From assembly GCA_030248295.1 (NCBI GenBank), contig JASANH010000606.1:992001-1056000 (forward strand): a stretch of 64,000 bases of DNA, read 5' to 3'. Position numbers and translations under genes: made by a program. Under the pieces are notes generated by a model. That model worked only from the letters and a program-made list of their open reading frames with translations. It searched no databases and had not been told where the DNA came from. Within the stretch, counting starts at the first letter, position 1. Every line of letters starts with the position of its first letter. Source of the stretch: Mesodorylaimus sp. YZB2_4 (taxonomy: Eukaryota; Nematoda; Enoplea; Dorylaimida; Dorylaimidae). This document shows, one piece after another, positions 1 to 12,662 of this stretch.

Positions 1-2096
1 CCAAAATATGAGCCACACGGGCAGGCAATTGCGCATTTTCCATTCGATAACCGGATGGCTCAACGTAGCGCTAAAACATAATTATTCCTCATACTTGCTG
101 AGCAGAAAAGAAAGTGCCGTGCATACATTTTTCTTCCCACTATGTCTTTCCACGTCGACGACAGGAACCGGCTTCGCGAAACGAAATACCTTCCCGCTCG
201 AAACTATCCAGCTGGGCTTACTATTGACCTAAAAAACGTAAGCCTAGATCTTCCACCTATTACATAAACAGAATTTTAAAGGGCGCAAACCTGAGGTTTA
301 TCCCGTCGATGCGAATCGCTACCGGAAACACGCAAATAATTCTTCGCAGGCCTTGAACCAAACATTTGTCATATGCTAAGAAACAAGAAAAAATGCTGTG
401 AACGTACCTGTACAAGACACTTGCTTCCACCATCGCCAAACGTGGTTTCGACTCCCGTTCGCCAAATACGTAAACATTCCCCGAATCATTCGAATGTACC
501 TGAAAAGCCCGCATATAGGAATGGACAAACAAGAATACTACAAAGCAACAGCAAACCTGCATTGCAGCGTGGTCAGCCACGGAACAGGCTGAGGCACTTC
601 GAGATGACACCCTGGGTATAACCCTAACCTAAAAATAAAAACAGTCAAATCGAGCGTATTATAAAAAATCCGTCTCCAAAATCGACGCAAAAAGGAGACA
701 ATTTCTCAAGAAACAAGATTTCGAGTGAACAAACTTACCAAAGACGGATCTCTACCAGCTCGTTCCAGATCTCTATAAATTCGCTTCACATCGGCGTTGT
801 AAACATGACTTTGCTCGTAACTTCGAGGGCGAGACGTTAAACCAGAATGATCATTTGTTCTGGAAGAAGGGTGACTTCTGCCTCGATCAGCCGGAGTACT
901 TTTGGCCAACAATCGTAAATCATAGACACTGGTGGAGGCCACTGGCTTAGATGGCATGCGGTAAACTTTAAACGAAGGCTCCACGCCCTGAAACGAGGGC
1001 ATCGGTTTGAGCACAAAGGAAGGACAAGTCCTTTAAGCCCATTACCTGACGGACAATACGAGATGACGACATTGACGTGGGAATAGCCGGTAATTCCGAA
1101 ATGGGCAAACGGTTGCGAGAAATTGCAACGACAGATGGACCATATGCTGAGGCGCCGCTGGCCTGAAAGATCCTTCTTTACTTAGTCCCTACGTGAATAA
1201 TGGCGATATAGTCCAAACGTACCAAGAGCCGCTGAGAGCGAGAAGAGACCGCAGTTTCCTTTGGTACAAAACGTTTCCGTCCAATATCAATATTCGAATC
1301 GACAGAATCGAAAGACAACTTCGGTTTTTTCACAATAAACATATCGTCCGGATCATCCGGCCGAAAATGACGAGAACGTTTCTTATTGTTAGTCTGAAAT
1401 CAAGAGTGTGTAAAGCTCACCCATACGGTTTCTGAAACAATTCTGACGGCTCAAACAACCCTTTAGTCTTTATAAGGCTATGATTTTTTACCAACTAACC
1501 GGTCTGACGTACCGAAGCGGATGTAAGCAAAGGCACTGCCGGAACTGGCTTGGCCGAAGATTCGCGCAATGCTGATTTCAACGGTTTGCTATCCTCAACG
1601 TTGTCGTCTTCTTCATCGTCGAGATCATCGCAATAGGCTTCCAGCCCCAGCGGGTGCTTCGAAATTATTTTTCCTCTCACTCTTCCTGATGATGCATGTG
1701 ACCCGTTCGTCGTCGTTTTCGTCGGAATGAGTACCTTCGAGGCTGGATTCCTTGGAAGCCAGCCGTTGCTTGCCAAGATCGAAGGCGCAAAAGCGTGAGC
1801 GTAAGACTTCAATTTAGAAACCGATGATATGGGCGAACTGAAAGCCGCCGGACCAGGCGAAACAGGGGAAACCAATGGTCGAAAACTGCTGGCGCTACCG
1901 AAACGATTCGAGCCGGCTGCAAGAATTCTGACATCCTAAAGTAAATCTCAGCGTACAATAGGCCTACATTCGATAACGCAAACATAAGACACCAATATCG
2001 AATGCTTAATTTTCGGCTGTTTTGCCGAGATTTACAAAATTTCGAAGTAGATACAGTACTTACCCTTCGCGGTCTTTTCGAACCAAGACGTTCCAT
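1..2096 (-). CDS. Uncharacterised disordered nuclear-type protein, partial at the left edge
   Basis: I do not recognise this gene. Nine minus-strand exons join in phase: 2064-2096 (start ATG at 2096), 1513-1935, 1223-1393, 1046-1162, 739-987, 557-628, 408-499, 291-351 and 190-228. Together they give about 419 residues. Each has good GT and AG borders. After 190 it either splices on past the window edge or reads through to a stop near base 80. The product is rich in Ser, Pro, Arg and Lys, with basic clusters (KRPRR at residue 7, KKRSR near 156) that could be nuclear localisation signals. An acidic run, DDLDDEEDDNVED, lies near residue 115. No folded domain, membrane segment or signal peptide is visible. 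The consistent phase over nine exons is the main support that it is real. A nuclear role is inference from the basic clusters only. Confidence 0.6.
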
Positions 2097-2817
2097 GATA
2101 TCTCAAATCGAAAAATTTTGATATTTTTTTTTGAAAAAGAATCCTTTAGCAGTTATGTGAAGAGATTTTTGAGAACCTGAACGTCCTAGGGCATACTATG
2201 AAAAGAATAATCAGAAATTTACGGCAAACGAGAAACGGAAGGGGAAGAAGAAGCTCTTAGTTTGACTCGAAACGCGCGAAACTTACTGTAATTATCATGC
2301 TGGTAAAGTATAGTTTGAGATAAAGTTTCAGGCATGGACTTTAAAAAATGTGATGTGCTTCCCTCAAAAAATTATAAATAGTCGAAGTGAAAGATACATT
2401 TTTTATGTTATTTTATTAGCGTGATGCTATATTTTTGTTAAAGAGAAAATATGCTGCGATCTGAAACTTTTTTGTACCCCCTCGGTATATCCTCGGTGCA
2501 CACGCCTTTTCTTGCTGCGGCGCCGCTCTGGCGGAAGGTGCCTACTGTTTTCTTTCTTGTCTGGCCTCTCTGCTTGTCGTCGTGTTTTTAATAAAAACTA
2601 TTTTAGTTATTTGCTTTTAATAAAAACCTGTTCCGATGCGATTGCAAGTGCCAGGCGATGGTCATGGTGCTTGTGTGCGAGCGATCTAGCTACATCGTAG
2701 TAATTATGCAGTGGAACAAGAAAATTATTCCGTGGATGGTATCTACCTGAATGGAAGCCTTCCTCAGCTGGCATTTGTAATTATTTTTAATTTTCCTACG
2801 TACGCCTTTTCTGAAAA
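2097..2817. other. Intergenic, divergent 5' flanks
   Basis: About 720 bp lie between the start codon of the leftward gene at 2096 and the start codon of the rightward netrin receptor at 2818. The stretch is AT-rich and should hold the promoters of both. I see no coding exon, repeat or clear TATA box in it. Confidence 0.5.
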
Positions 2818-5800
2818 ATGCAATTGCTTTTGTTATCTGCCATCGTTTTATGTCTTCACGTTGTGATTTTGACTGGACAGTTTTCCAATGAGTACTTACC
2901 CGATGGAATAATTTTCGACCGAAGATCAAAGCGGGCTGTGCCTCGAATTTCTGCAGGTCAGTGCTTTTTCATTTTTTGCGAGCACGGAATGACTAATCGT
3001 AAGTAATGTGAAGACGTGTGCGTGAGGCTGCCGCGGTTAGTGTACCTATGTATTTAACTTAAAATTTGTTGATTTCCAAGTCTAATGGGCAGCTGTGCAC
3101 ACTATATATGGGGACCAGCGGGATACGCGATTAGCATACATAGCTTTGTTATGCTGGTGGGTTTCGTGTTTTGCTGAGATTAGAAATCCAATTCGATTGA
3201 GCATGCTCGTGGACCCGACATCACGTTTGCATTCCGCAATCTCGGACGGGGGCATCGTTTTTCAGATGAGTAAACAACAGGGGGCTCCTCGGCTATACTA
3301 GGTCCCTAGCACTGATTTTTGAAGATGCATGTTTGAAGGCATGTACACTTTGAATTTTTATTATTTTCTCGTGAATAAGAAAAGTATGCTAGCGCGTAAA
3401 TGTAGGCATTGACCGAGCGGTAGCCTGATTCTTGTCAATGTTATGAACGAGCAACCCCTGTTACGAAGGGATTTGAATTGTTTCGAGAACGCAATAGTGT
3501 TGTCGGCGAGAATAAAACGAGGATTGCATGGGCGGGCGGCTGCGCTGAATGTAGTTTGCGCATTTCGTCTGGTGATTGATCGCATCATTGCCTAGTTGGC
3601 CAGACGTTCTATTGTCGTGCCCTTGAAATCGTGCACGCACCAGCCATCGTAAACCTATTAATTGTTCAGTACTGGCTGGAAAAAATGGAGTTGACGGTGC
3701 CTTAGATTTTTTATAGCGTCCTGTGCGGAGGGTGGTGTGTCATGATATTTGTTTGGCGAGTTTGGGCGTAGTTGTCAAGGGGACGATGAGCGTGTCGTTT
3801 TATTGATTGATACGCCGTGTAACGTCAGAATTTTATATAAATATTGACCAAGACTAGGAAATTGCGAAGGGAGTGTATGCGTGGCGGGCAACGTAATGAA
3901 CTCGTTGATGAAGCTGAAACCACTTTGGGACTTGGTAGGGTCCTGGACAAATTAGCGCGCGGCATTAAAGCAACAGGTGGTTCTGTGTGTTCTCTGGTTG
4001 GTGGCCGCGGGGGTTGATTGACGCAGTGGAAGAATGTTGGATATCATTTAGATGTATGGCTGCGAGTTGTATCGTTGACGTGGATCTCTATTCCGAGTTG
4101 TGTAGGTTAGTAATGAGAATGATTTTCGCATGTTGCCTCTGTTTCAGACAGCTTCGTCGACTTCGCCTTCCTCAACGAGCCGCAGGACGTTGGCTCGGCT
4201 GTCAAAGACAGCGTTGTTCGGTTCGACTGCGTTGCTCGTGTGTCGAATGGAAAGACGAGCGATGTCGGGGGAGGGGCGGCAGGGAGAGGTGCAATAAAAA
4301 TTCAGTGGCGAAAAGATGGCGGTCCCGTTGGAAGGACGGGTAACGGAGAACGAATGTAAGTACCGTATGCTGTTTTGAATTGTCCATCGGGAAAACTGGC
4401 TACGAGCCGCAAGGCTTAATAAAATCCTTTTTATTTGTAGATCTGTTTTGCAAAACGGATCATTGGTTATAACGAAAGTGGGATCAAGCTCTGCCGACAT
4501 TGACGATGGCTATTATCAATGCGTCGCCATCGTCGACGATCAGTGGACGTTCGTAAGCCGGAAAGCGAAATTAGCATTAGCCAGTAAGTGGAGCGGAAGT
4601 TTTTGTGCGTGCGCTTAAAACCGGTGCACCAAACGCCCGCTATAATGACTAGTTTGCTTTAACGATGTCATTTTTACGAATGTGCAGGTTTATCGCGTTT
4701 CGAAGATCAACCGGACGATCGAAACGTGCCGGCTGGCGAAACTGTGTCACTGCCTTGCCGAATACAATCAAATCCGCCAGCCGTGATAACCTGGTACCGA
4801 GACAACGAGCCCATCACAGACACCAGCGACAACAAACGTGTCACCATCGTGCCAAAGACAGGGTCGTTGGAAATTAGGAATGTGCAAACGCAAGACCAAG
4901 GCGCCTACAAGTGCAAGGTGGATAATGGCGAGAAACAGAGGTTCAGTAAAGAAGGCAGACTACGAGTGGCCAGGAATCCGCGTAAGTGCTTTTTGTCAAT
5001 AAGACCATTGTGCAAGTGACGATTCGGTTGTTTCCAGTGGTGGGCGAATTAATCGAACCCAAGTTCGAAATGCAACCGAAAGGGCAAGTGGTCAAAGCGG
5101 GTGACATGCTTGTGTTGGAGTGTGCAGCCAACGGACAGCCAGAACCGGATATTAGGTGGACGAAGGACCAGAAAATATTGGACCTATCTGCTAGGTATGG
5201 CCTTGTACGAGTCTTTTTCAGTGCTGCATGGATAAAAAATCGTGTCGATTGTGTGCTGTTGACTTTGCGACCGCGTAACAACCTGTTAATTCTGTGCTGT
5301 AGTGGTGGTCGTACGAAAAGAGTCGGTCAAGGCTCGTTATTGATCGAGAAAGCGGAAATTCAAGACGCCGGTGTGTACACGTGTCGAGTAAACAACTCGG
5401 AGGACTCGGTCGAAGCGGCAGCGACTGTTGAAGTGCAGGGTGAGAAGATGCCATCGCGATTAATCGCCATGAAAATGTCTGTGAATACGTTTTTGTAGAA
5501 CCGCCATCATTCATCAAAACTCCGAAAAATGTGGCCGCGAAAGAAACTGCCGATACAGAGTTTGAGTGCGAGACAAAAGGACGACCCGGACCAGCGGTGA
5601 CGTGGCTGAAGAATGGGGAACTCTTAGTGGCGTCTGAATATTTTTCAGTAAGGAATTCGACCTTCAATGCTTACTCGCGCAATGCCAATTGTCTTTGTAG
5701 ATCGAAGGTACCAAGTTGAGAATCTTGGGCTTAGTCAAAAGCGATCAAGGTGTGTATCAGTGCGTGGCCGACAACGAGGCCGGATCGACGCAGACTTCTG

Positions 5801-8800
5801 CTCAGCTCCTTGTGGAAATGGCAGGTAAGCTGGCGTTGAGTGGCGTTTGTAAGGGTAATTTGCGAGTCTGCACTCGTTTGTGTGAGGTGTGAACCTACGG
5901 CTAATTTGGTGCATTTCGCTTTCTGAAAACCCACCAGATTATTCAACGATATATTACTCCCTTTTCAACCCTGAGTCACAGGGTACGGTAAGACGCTCGT
6001 ACTGTACATCTATTTTAGCAATCATACTAGTCGTATCGCTTACTTTCATTCATATCCATCTACTTCTACTACCTGCGCGACTCGGTTTTGTGGCATGTTA
6101 CCTCATATCGTGACCAGGCGTTCATACCATGTACTCGTACATTGACCGGTTTACATACATTTTTATGTTTATTTTTGAGAAACAGTATTTACCCCGAGTG
6201 TACTTGATATCCAGGTTAGATCTTGCTTGCGACAAACAAACTCAGGCCAATAACGTCGTTCTGCTCGAGTTTATTAAATATAATCCTGAAACCAGTGCTA
6301 ACCGAAGTCTAATCTAGAGATCTCTTGGCTTTTTAGAAGTGACTCAACCGGAAGGCAGCAGTGGTGAAGTGCCGTCGGAGCCATTGGGCTTGAAAGCGGT
6401 CAAAATAGGAAGCAGAACAGCAACCATTAGATGGGATCCGCCATTGCAGACCCGAGGTGATTTGAAAGGATATAGCGTATTTTACAAGCAAAATGGATCC
6501 GACAGGTTTGTGATTTAGATATATTTGTACGGGGGTCTCTAATGGAGGGTAATGTGGTTTCAGGGAAAGATTGATCAATGTTTCTTCATCGGCTGCCAGG
6601 GAGATCATTGTTTCTCGGCTGCAGCCGAGCAGCACATTCCTGTTTCGTGTCGTAGCTTATAACAAGAATGGAGCTGGCTTGTCGTCGACGCCGTTGAAAG
6701 TTTTGACCACGGTGGAACGTAAGTTGATGGTTGTATGACGAGTGGTGGATATTCACTTTTTGTCTTGCAGAGGGCGTCCCTGGGCGAGCGCGTAACTTTC
6801 GAGGTAATTCTTTGTCCTCGACGAGCATAGAATTACGTTGGGACCCGCCAACTGGGGATGAGCCTGTGGGTTATTATCGTATAATCTATTCTGTGGACGA
6901 GGAGAGCGCTCGGTTGTCGACAGCGACCTCTGCCCATCATTCGGACGAAGATGATGATCATTTGGAGGAGGACGAGACTGGCGATGAAACCGAAATTCAG
7001 GTACGCCTTGTCTGGCGTGAGTGTGGCCTGTGTGAGTGGGTGCTGTTGCAGGTTCAAACGACGTCCTACACGTTGCACGGACTGGAGGAATATACCAAGT
7101 ACCAGTTTCGTATCGAGGCTGTGAATAACAACGGTGCGGGCCCCTCATCCGATTCGATTACTGTTCGCACCGATTCGGATGTGCCGTCGGGTCCACCAAT
7201 TAACATTTCTGTAATGCCTTTGACATCGGACGTGAGTGATGCTCTTAGTGTCTCGAGTTCTGGTGTCGACGTGTGTGCGCATTTGTTTTAGAGCGTAATG
7301 GTCAGATGGCTACCACCTCTTCCGAAACAGCGTAATGGTGAAATTAGTGGCTACAAAATCCGCTATAAGTATCGCGATCGGGGAACTCGCGGTCACATGG
7401 TCGGTGTCGAAGGACCAGATCTTCAACATGTTCTTTCGAACTTGGATCGAGGCGAAGCGTACTTGGTTCGAGTGGCGGCTGTTACGGCCAAGGGATTGGG
7501 CCCGTATTCAGCGTGGGTACCGGTCGAGATGAGCGGTACTGATACTAACGATGGTAAGGCGCTTTCAGTTGCCAGTAAAGTGTCCTAAAATATGGTTGTT
7601 TTTTTTGCAGAATCCCAGCCGCCTGGCGCTCCTACTTCGCTGCGATTGCAAGCGCGAAGTAACGAAGTGTTGGTCTATTGGACGCCGCCATTGGACGACG
7701 GTCTGTTCATTCGCGGCTACGTTATCGGCTGGGGAATCAATATGCCGGATATCCATCAGCAAAAAGTCGATGCCTCCGAACGATTCTTCGCCATCAAGAA
7801 TCTACGACCGAGTCGAGAGTAAGACTTTGTTTCGTACAGTTGCGTTCTGATGGGGTGTATTGGCATTAGATGCTATCGAGGGATTAGAGTTAAGTACGAA
7901 CTCGAATTTCGTGCCGGGGCAAGTACCGACATACAAAGGGCGATAGATACAGTTGAATGCATGTGAGAGGTACTTGACCTCGAGTTAAAGCAAGAGGCTT
8001 GTTGGTAAGGCAAAAACGTGTGTGTTTGAACGGACAGGATTAGGCACTTTGATTGCCGTTAATTTCTGACGCACTGCTAAAACTTTCCCGAATGAGCTCC
8101 ATAGAGAGGCAGACACCTAAACCCGCTAGGTCACCCTTGGCTTAGAGGGTTAAGGCGTCTGCCTCTCACGCTAGGCGCCACCTATAGGGCAGGGTTCGAC
8201 TCTCGCCTGGGTAAAAAATGAATGTCAGTCTGTGTGTTCCCCTGCCCTCAAGTGCACTGTACAGAGATTGGCTATGGAACAAGTATGACATTGCCTCTAT
8301 TTTTATTTTGGCGTTCGAAGCCGCTGTTGCTAACACTAAGATCGTCCGTCAGGTTCATGCAAGCATGTATCTTTCAGATACGTCATCAGTCTGCGTGCTT
8401 ACAACAACCTGGGCAACGGGTTTCCAATTTACGAGACCGTGCGCACCCTGGATTCAGCCACGCCCGGGCCTAGTCGTTATTTGGAAACGCCAATAGGACT
8501 ACGCGCTACGGGCATATCGGCGACGGCCATTCAGTTATCGTGGACGTGGTCGGACCGTGACACGCCACCCGATGTCAAACCGATTTACACTGTCAAGTAC
8601 AATCCAACCGGACCTGGAGGACGTTCGAGAGAAGTCAACACGACAGATCTGACTTTGGTCATTGATGGACTCAAACCAGATCAGCAATACGAATTCGCTG
8701 TCAAGGCTGTTCTTGGTAGAACAGAGAGTCCTTGGAGCATGACGACGTCTACCAAGACTTTGTCAGCAGGTAAGACCCACTTTGGATTGCGGCAGCCAGG

Positions 8801-10610
8801 TTTAGACAATAAAGATGTTCATTTCAGCTCCGAGTACATATCCGCGGGATTTGACTATTATACCGTCCAGCGACAATGCCAACAGCGTAATTGTTACCTG
8901 GCAGCCGCCCAAACATCCCAACGGAAAGATCACACGTAAGTATACGACGTGTGTGGTAAAGGCTCCTTGAATGCGAAGGCTGCTCTGCTGCAGATTATCT
9001 TATCTACTATTCGAACGACCCGACCAAAGCTGACAACATGTGGAAAATGGAGCAAGTTCGGGGGGATAGAATGAGCGCTTCGATCAAGAACCTGCAATTG
9101 GATGTTGACTATTATTTCAAAATCCAAGCCTTCAATGAACGAGGTTATAGTCCGATTTCTCCTGTCAAGCCGTACCGTGCCACGACGTCTTCACGCGCCG
9201 GAGCTATTGGTGGTGGCCGTCAGCTGCAACAGCCGAATGGTATGTGACCATTAGTGATCAGTGACCATTCATATGTTCAGCAGAATAGTCTTGTTTTCAG
9301 ATGATGGAAGACGAAAATTGACCGGTGGCTGGAGTGCTGCAGGCAAGGATGATCAGTCAGGGCCGGCTTCCAGGCTAGGCAATGACGGAGGAAATGAGCA
9401 GCATAAGTCCGGCGATAGCGGGGATCTGTCCAAGCAGAACATCCTTATCATTGTCGGAGCAAGTGCATCCGCTGCCGTCCTGGCGGTCCTCATTGCGGCA
9501 GCGTTCTTGTGCCGCCGAAGGTATCGTGCTCGCTCGTCCGCTGGATACACGGCTGGAAAGAAGACAGGAGCGAATGCGCCAGTGGGAGCGGACTCGAAAC
9601 CTCCTCCTGATCTTTGGATTCATCACGATCATTCGCTAGAATTGAGGAATGTTGGGAATGCCTCGACTCAGGATTTCAAGAGACGAAGTCCGTCGCCGCC
9701 TTCTGCCGAATTGGCTGAGCTGCAAGAGCAACCGACGCCTCGTTATCATTCCCTAGCAGGTAAAGTTCATTTTTTGTTGGCCTGGACGAAGAAAAGTAGC
9801 ACTGGTGTTTTTAAGCGATGCCTACCTCGTCGGGAACGCTGTCACGCAGTTATCATCATCACCAGTCCTCGACTAGTGTAGATGTACCGCGACCATATCC
9901 TCCAGCCAAAGCTCCGCCACCTCAAGTGGTTTACACGGGACCGAAGATGAGCATTAACCGTAAGTGCGGGCGTCATAGAGGTCTATATGATAACGAGTAA
10001 TCTCTGGCTTTGCTGACCAGGTGATGGCAGCTCAAGTCCATATGGGTCAGCTGGAACGGTCGGCATTTTGACTCCCACTCCGCCCCCTCAGATAATTCCG
10101 TCCAAATCGATGCTCGATCAGACACCGCGTCCGTCGGTGGTCAGCGCAAGCGGCAGTAACAATCCGTTGAAATCTTTTACTGCTCTGACGTCGCCACCGC
10201 CGCCTCCCCCACTCGGCCAGGCGACGAATAGGACTCATTTGAGTAAGCTGGACTGCCTTAGAAGGTATGGAGCTAAGTTGACGAGGGGATGTGATTTCAG
10301 TACGACACGTACCGCCAATGGTAAACCAAAGCCCGAAACCAAAACCCGCTGGAATCGTGATTGGAACTAAAGCGCGGGTTATGCAAGCTCGGCCCAGTCA
10401 AGGTTCAGATACTGCATATTCGTCCGGCAAAGATACTGACAACGAATTACCAGTAAGTCGGCCAGTGGCTATAGTTAGGCCGAATAGTAAATGGGAATGC
10501 CTTGCTTGCAGCGTTCGTACAGTACTGAAGAACTGAACGCTCAAATGCAAAATTTGGATAGTCTCATGAAGGATCTCAATGCGATTTCGGCCAACGAATT
10601 CGAAAGTTAA
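2818..10610 (+). CDS. unc-40: DCC/neogenin/Frazzled/UNC-40 family netrin receptor
   Basis: This is a type I membrane receptor for netrin that guides axons and migrating cells. A signal peptide ([20 protein letters not shown]) at 2818 is followed after a 1.2 kb intron by four Ig domains (about 4151-4580, 4688-4980, 5037-5434, 5500-5823), with Cys and Trp in place. Six fibronectin III domains follow (about 6337-9240). A transmembrane helix lies at about 9440-9508. The cytoplasmic tail carries the family's P1 motif ([11 protein letters not shown], 9597-9630), a Pro-rich P2-like part (9890-10240) and the C-terminal P3 helix ([13 protein letters not shown]), ending at TAA 10608-10610. Four Ig plus six FN3 plus P1-P3 is the exact DCC architecture. 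FN3 domain 2 has an acidic insertion (about 6935-7000). The intron from about 7820 to 8375 holds a SINE. Gene symbol follows the C. elegans name; frazzled, neo1 or dcc would be equivalents. Confidence 0.93.
8102..8133 (-). repeat. Inverted fragment of the tRNA-derived SINE head
   Basis: Read on the minus strand, this matches the first 30 or so bases of the SINE heads at 8136 and 13970 (CCTAGCGGGT then GTCTGCCTCTC). It lies head-to-head with the full copy that follows, so the two arms can pair: GAGAGGCAGAC at 8104-8114 is the exact complement of GTCTGCCTCTC at 8157-8167. It is inside an intron of the netrin receptor. Confidence 0.6.
8136..8291 (+). repeat. tRNA-derived SINE, copy 1 (intron of the netrin receptor)
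   Basis: The 5' part looks like a tRNA gene. A Pol III A box (TGGCTTAGAGGGTTAAGGCG, from 8139) and a B box (GGTTCGACTC, 8193-8202) lie about 55 bp apart. The 3' part is unrelated to tRNA but is shared with the copy at 13.97-14.13 kb, including TGTGTTCC, CCCT.AAGTGC.CTGTA and TTGGCTATGGA.AAGTATGACAT. A tRNA head plus a shared non-tRNA body is the definition of a SINE. No cloverleaf with a paired acceptor stem is seen, so it is not called as a tRNA gene. Confidence 0.75.
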
Positions 10611-11156
10611 AACTTCCCATAATCGTAGCCAGCGAATTCTTGGACGTCCGTTTCTGCGCAATGTTTTCCGCTCAGGGAGTGGGCGTTTGGAGCAGTTTTT
10701 TAATGAGTTTTTGGTTGCTTTGGTAAGGACGATTGTTTTCCAGCCGCTGTCTCGCTTAGCTTTGTTAGTTCGAATGGTGCCGTTGGTAAATGTGTGCTCT
10801 TGAATCCATGATTTGGTATGTTTGGCATTTTTGATGAGCGCCTTTTTCGTTATCACTGCGTCTGGTATGTGAATCGAGTTTGGTGTACAGTGCGCTTATC
10901 GAGGTCATATGGCATGCAGTGAGGCCTAATTTTATTGTGTATTTAGTGGTTTTGTTGTTCTGTTTTGGAGTTGATGCTGTAATTGCCGATCGTTCGTTGT
11001 CACTGTGCAAGCAAGTGGACTGGTCGAAACATCGCCGGGACGAGTCAACACAACACACCTCGCGCAATCCTCTTACATGTGTGCACCTAGCATGCACAGC
11101 ACTGCTCTTCAGTGACAGCTCGGCTAGTGCGTGAACCTCGGACGGCTCGTCGAGCA
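10611..11156. other. 3' flank of the netrin receptor, no gene seen
   Basis: This stretch follows the receptor stop codon and runs to the inverted-repeat element at 11157. It should hold the receptor 3' UTR. No exon with good splice borders and no repeat is visible here. Confidence 0.4.
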
Positions 11157-12169
11157 GGGGGCCATCCATAAAGGTCGACCGCACAAAATCTCGATTTTTT
11201 AACCCCCCTCCCCCCCTGACCGCATGCCGACCACTTATCGCGAACCCCCCTCAAAAATGGTCGACCACTGCAGCCAGACCCCCCCCCCTTCCAAACGCAG
11301 TTTTGTGAAATGTTTTGTCTCATGCTTTCTTGAGCTCGACAAGATGCCATCTCCTTCGAAGACAAATCGTTTTTGATTTATGGAGCGGATTTCTATTTTG
11401 TAAAAGCCTCCACAAACTTTTCCCCATATTTTTTGAAAGTTTTGCGAACTGGGCCGCGCCGGCTCAGTTTTCTACGGGACTTTCAATGATATTAGCTGGC
11501 AAGCAGTCATGAGATGATAAGCGCGGCTGTGAGGGATAGGTTGCGATCCCGATCCTGCTCCTGACATTGAGGCATCGGGATTCTGCTAATAATTATGATA
11601 TGCGCAAGCATGGCAGGTACACTCTGGTCCATCATATCTGGCACGAAGCAATAGCGATGAAGAGGCAACAGCAACATCGGCTCAAATCGATAATGATAGC
11701 AACACTGATTTTACTTAGCCCAGGGGCCAGGCTGACCTTGCTGGACGCGTATCGAAACTGCGAATGTGCCGCATTTCCTCGAAATCATCCCCCCCTCTGG
11801 TTATTCTTCCCCGTCTGGGACCCATTTGAAAAAATTTCTCCCGCGGGGAGAATTTCGAGGAAATACGGTACTCATCAATTTCAGCTTATTTATAATGACT
11901 GAAGTTCGACCTGATAAAAAACCTGGATGACTGAAGTGTGCTTTGGTCTGGAAAATAGACTTATCTCCTTCGTGCGCGCAAACTGTTCGACCTCAAACAA
12001 AAAATCCCGATCCCGATCGGGCTTGCCCTGATCTCGATCCTGGAAAAAGGTGATCCCGACCTATCCCTAGAGCTGACCAGCTCTCATGGCAGGTTCCCTG
12101 TGTCTGCACTGGGAGCACCTCAACACGAGGGCATACTGGGTGAGAAGGGGCTTGGGCTTATCGTTAGCT

Positions 12170-12385
12170 TAGGGACCATCTCGTCTGGTGTTTGAAGACA
12201 GTTTCCCAATTCTCTGCCCCTTGGGTGGGCGTCCGCCGTTTGACAGCAAGGTGGTGTCGTCCGAAGCCAACGACAAGCTAATAAACTGCCGTCCTCCGTC
12301 GAAATAGAACCTCGGCCTCCCAGTCAGGGTTGCCGGCCAGCAGGGCGGATCAACGCCTTAACCAGCTGAGCCATCGCCTCCCAAC
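12170..12385 (-). repeat. Degenerate tRNA-related SINE nested in the inverted-repeat element
   Basis: On the minus strand the block around 12385-12330 reads GATGGCTCAGCTGGTTAAGG, a good Pol III A box. A weak B box (GAGGTTCTATTTC) follows about 55 bp later. The tail then runs toward 12170. The head differs from the SINE at 8.1 and 14.0 kb, so this is another family or a much older copy. Only the head is supported; the 3' limit is a guess. Confidence 0.45.
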
Positions 12386-12622
12386 TTTTCCCTTTCGGAT
12401 TAGATGCCATTCCAGTTAGAAGAAGAGTCCTGATGAAGCCGAAATTGCATAATCGAGAATGAACGACCAAGGAGAAGAGAAGACAAAAAGTTTTGAAGGT
12501 TTGAACGCGCACTACTGGTGAAGATAAAAGGTGTTTTTTTGTCATCAAAAGTCCAAAAATTTGCTGCGGTCGACCATTGGTCGCTACCCCTCCCCCGACC
12601 GCAGCTGACCACTTTTTGCTAA

Positions 12623-12643
12623 CCCCCCCCCCCCCCCCCCCCC
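12623..12643. repeat. Poly(C) run of 21 bases
   Basis: An uninterrupted run of C lies just inside the right inverted repeat of the element at 11157-12675. Shorter C runs sit at the matching place near the left end (11203-11217 and 11279-11288), so the run is probably part of the element's subterminal structure. Confidence 0.8.
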
Positions 12644-12662
12644 TAGGCTGCGGTCAACCTTT

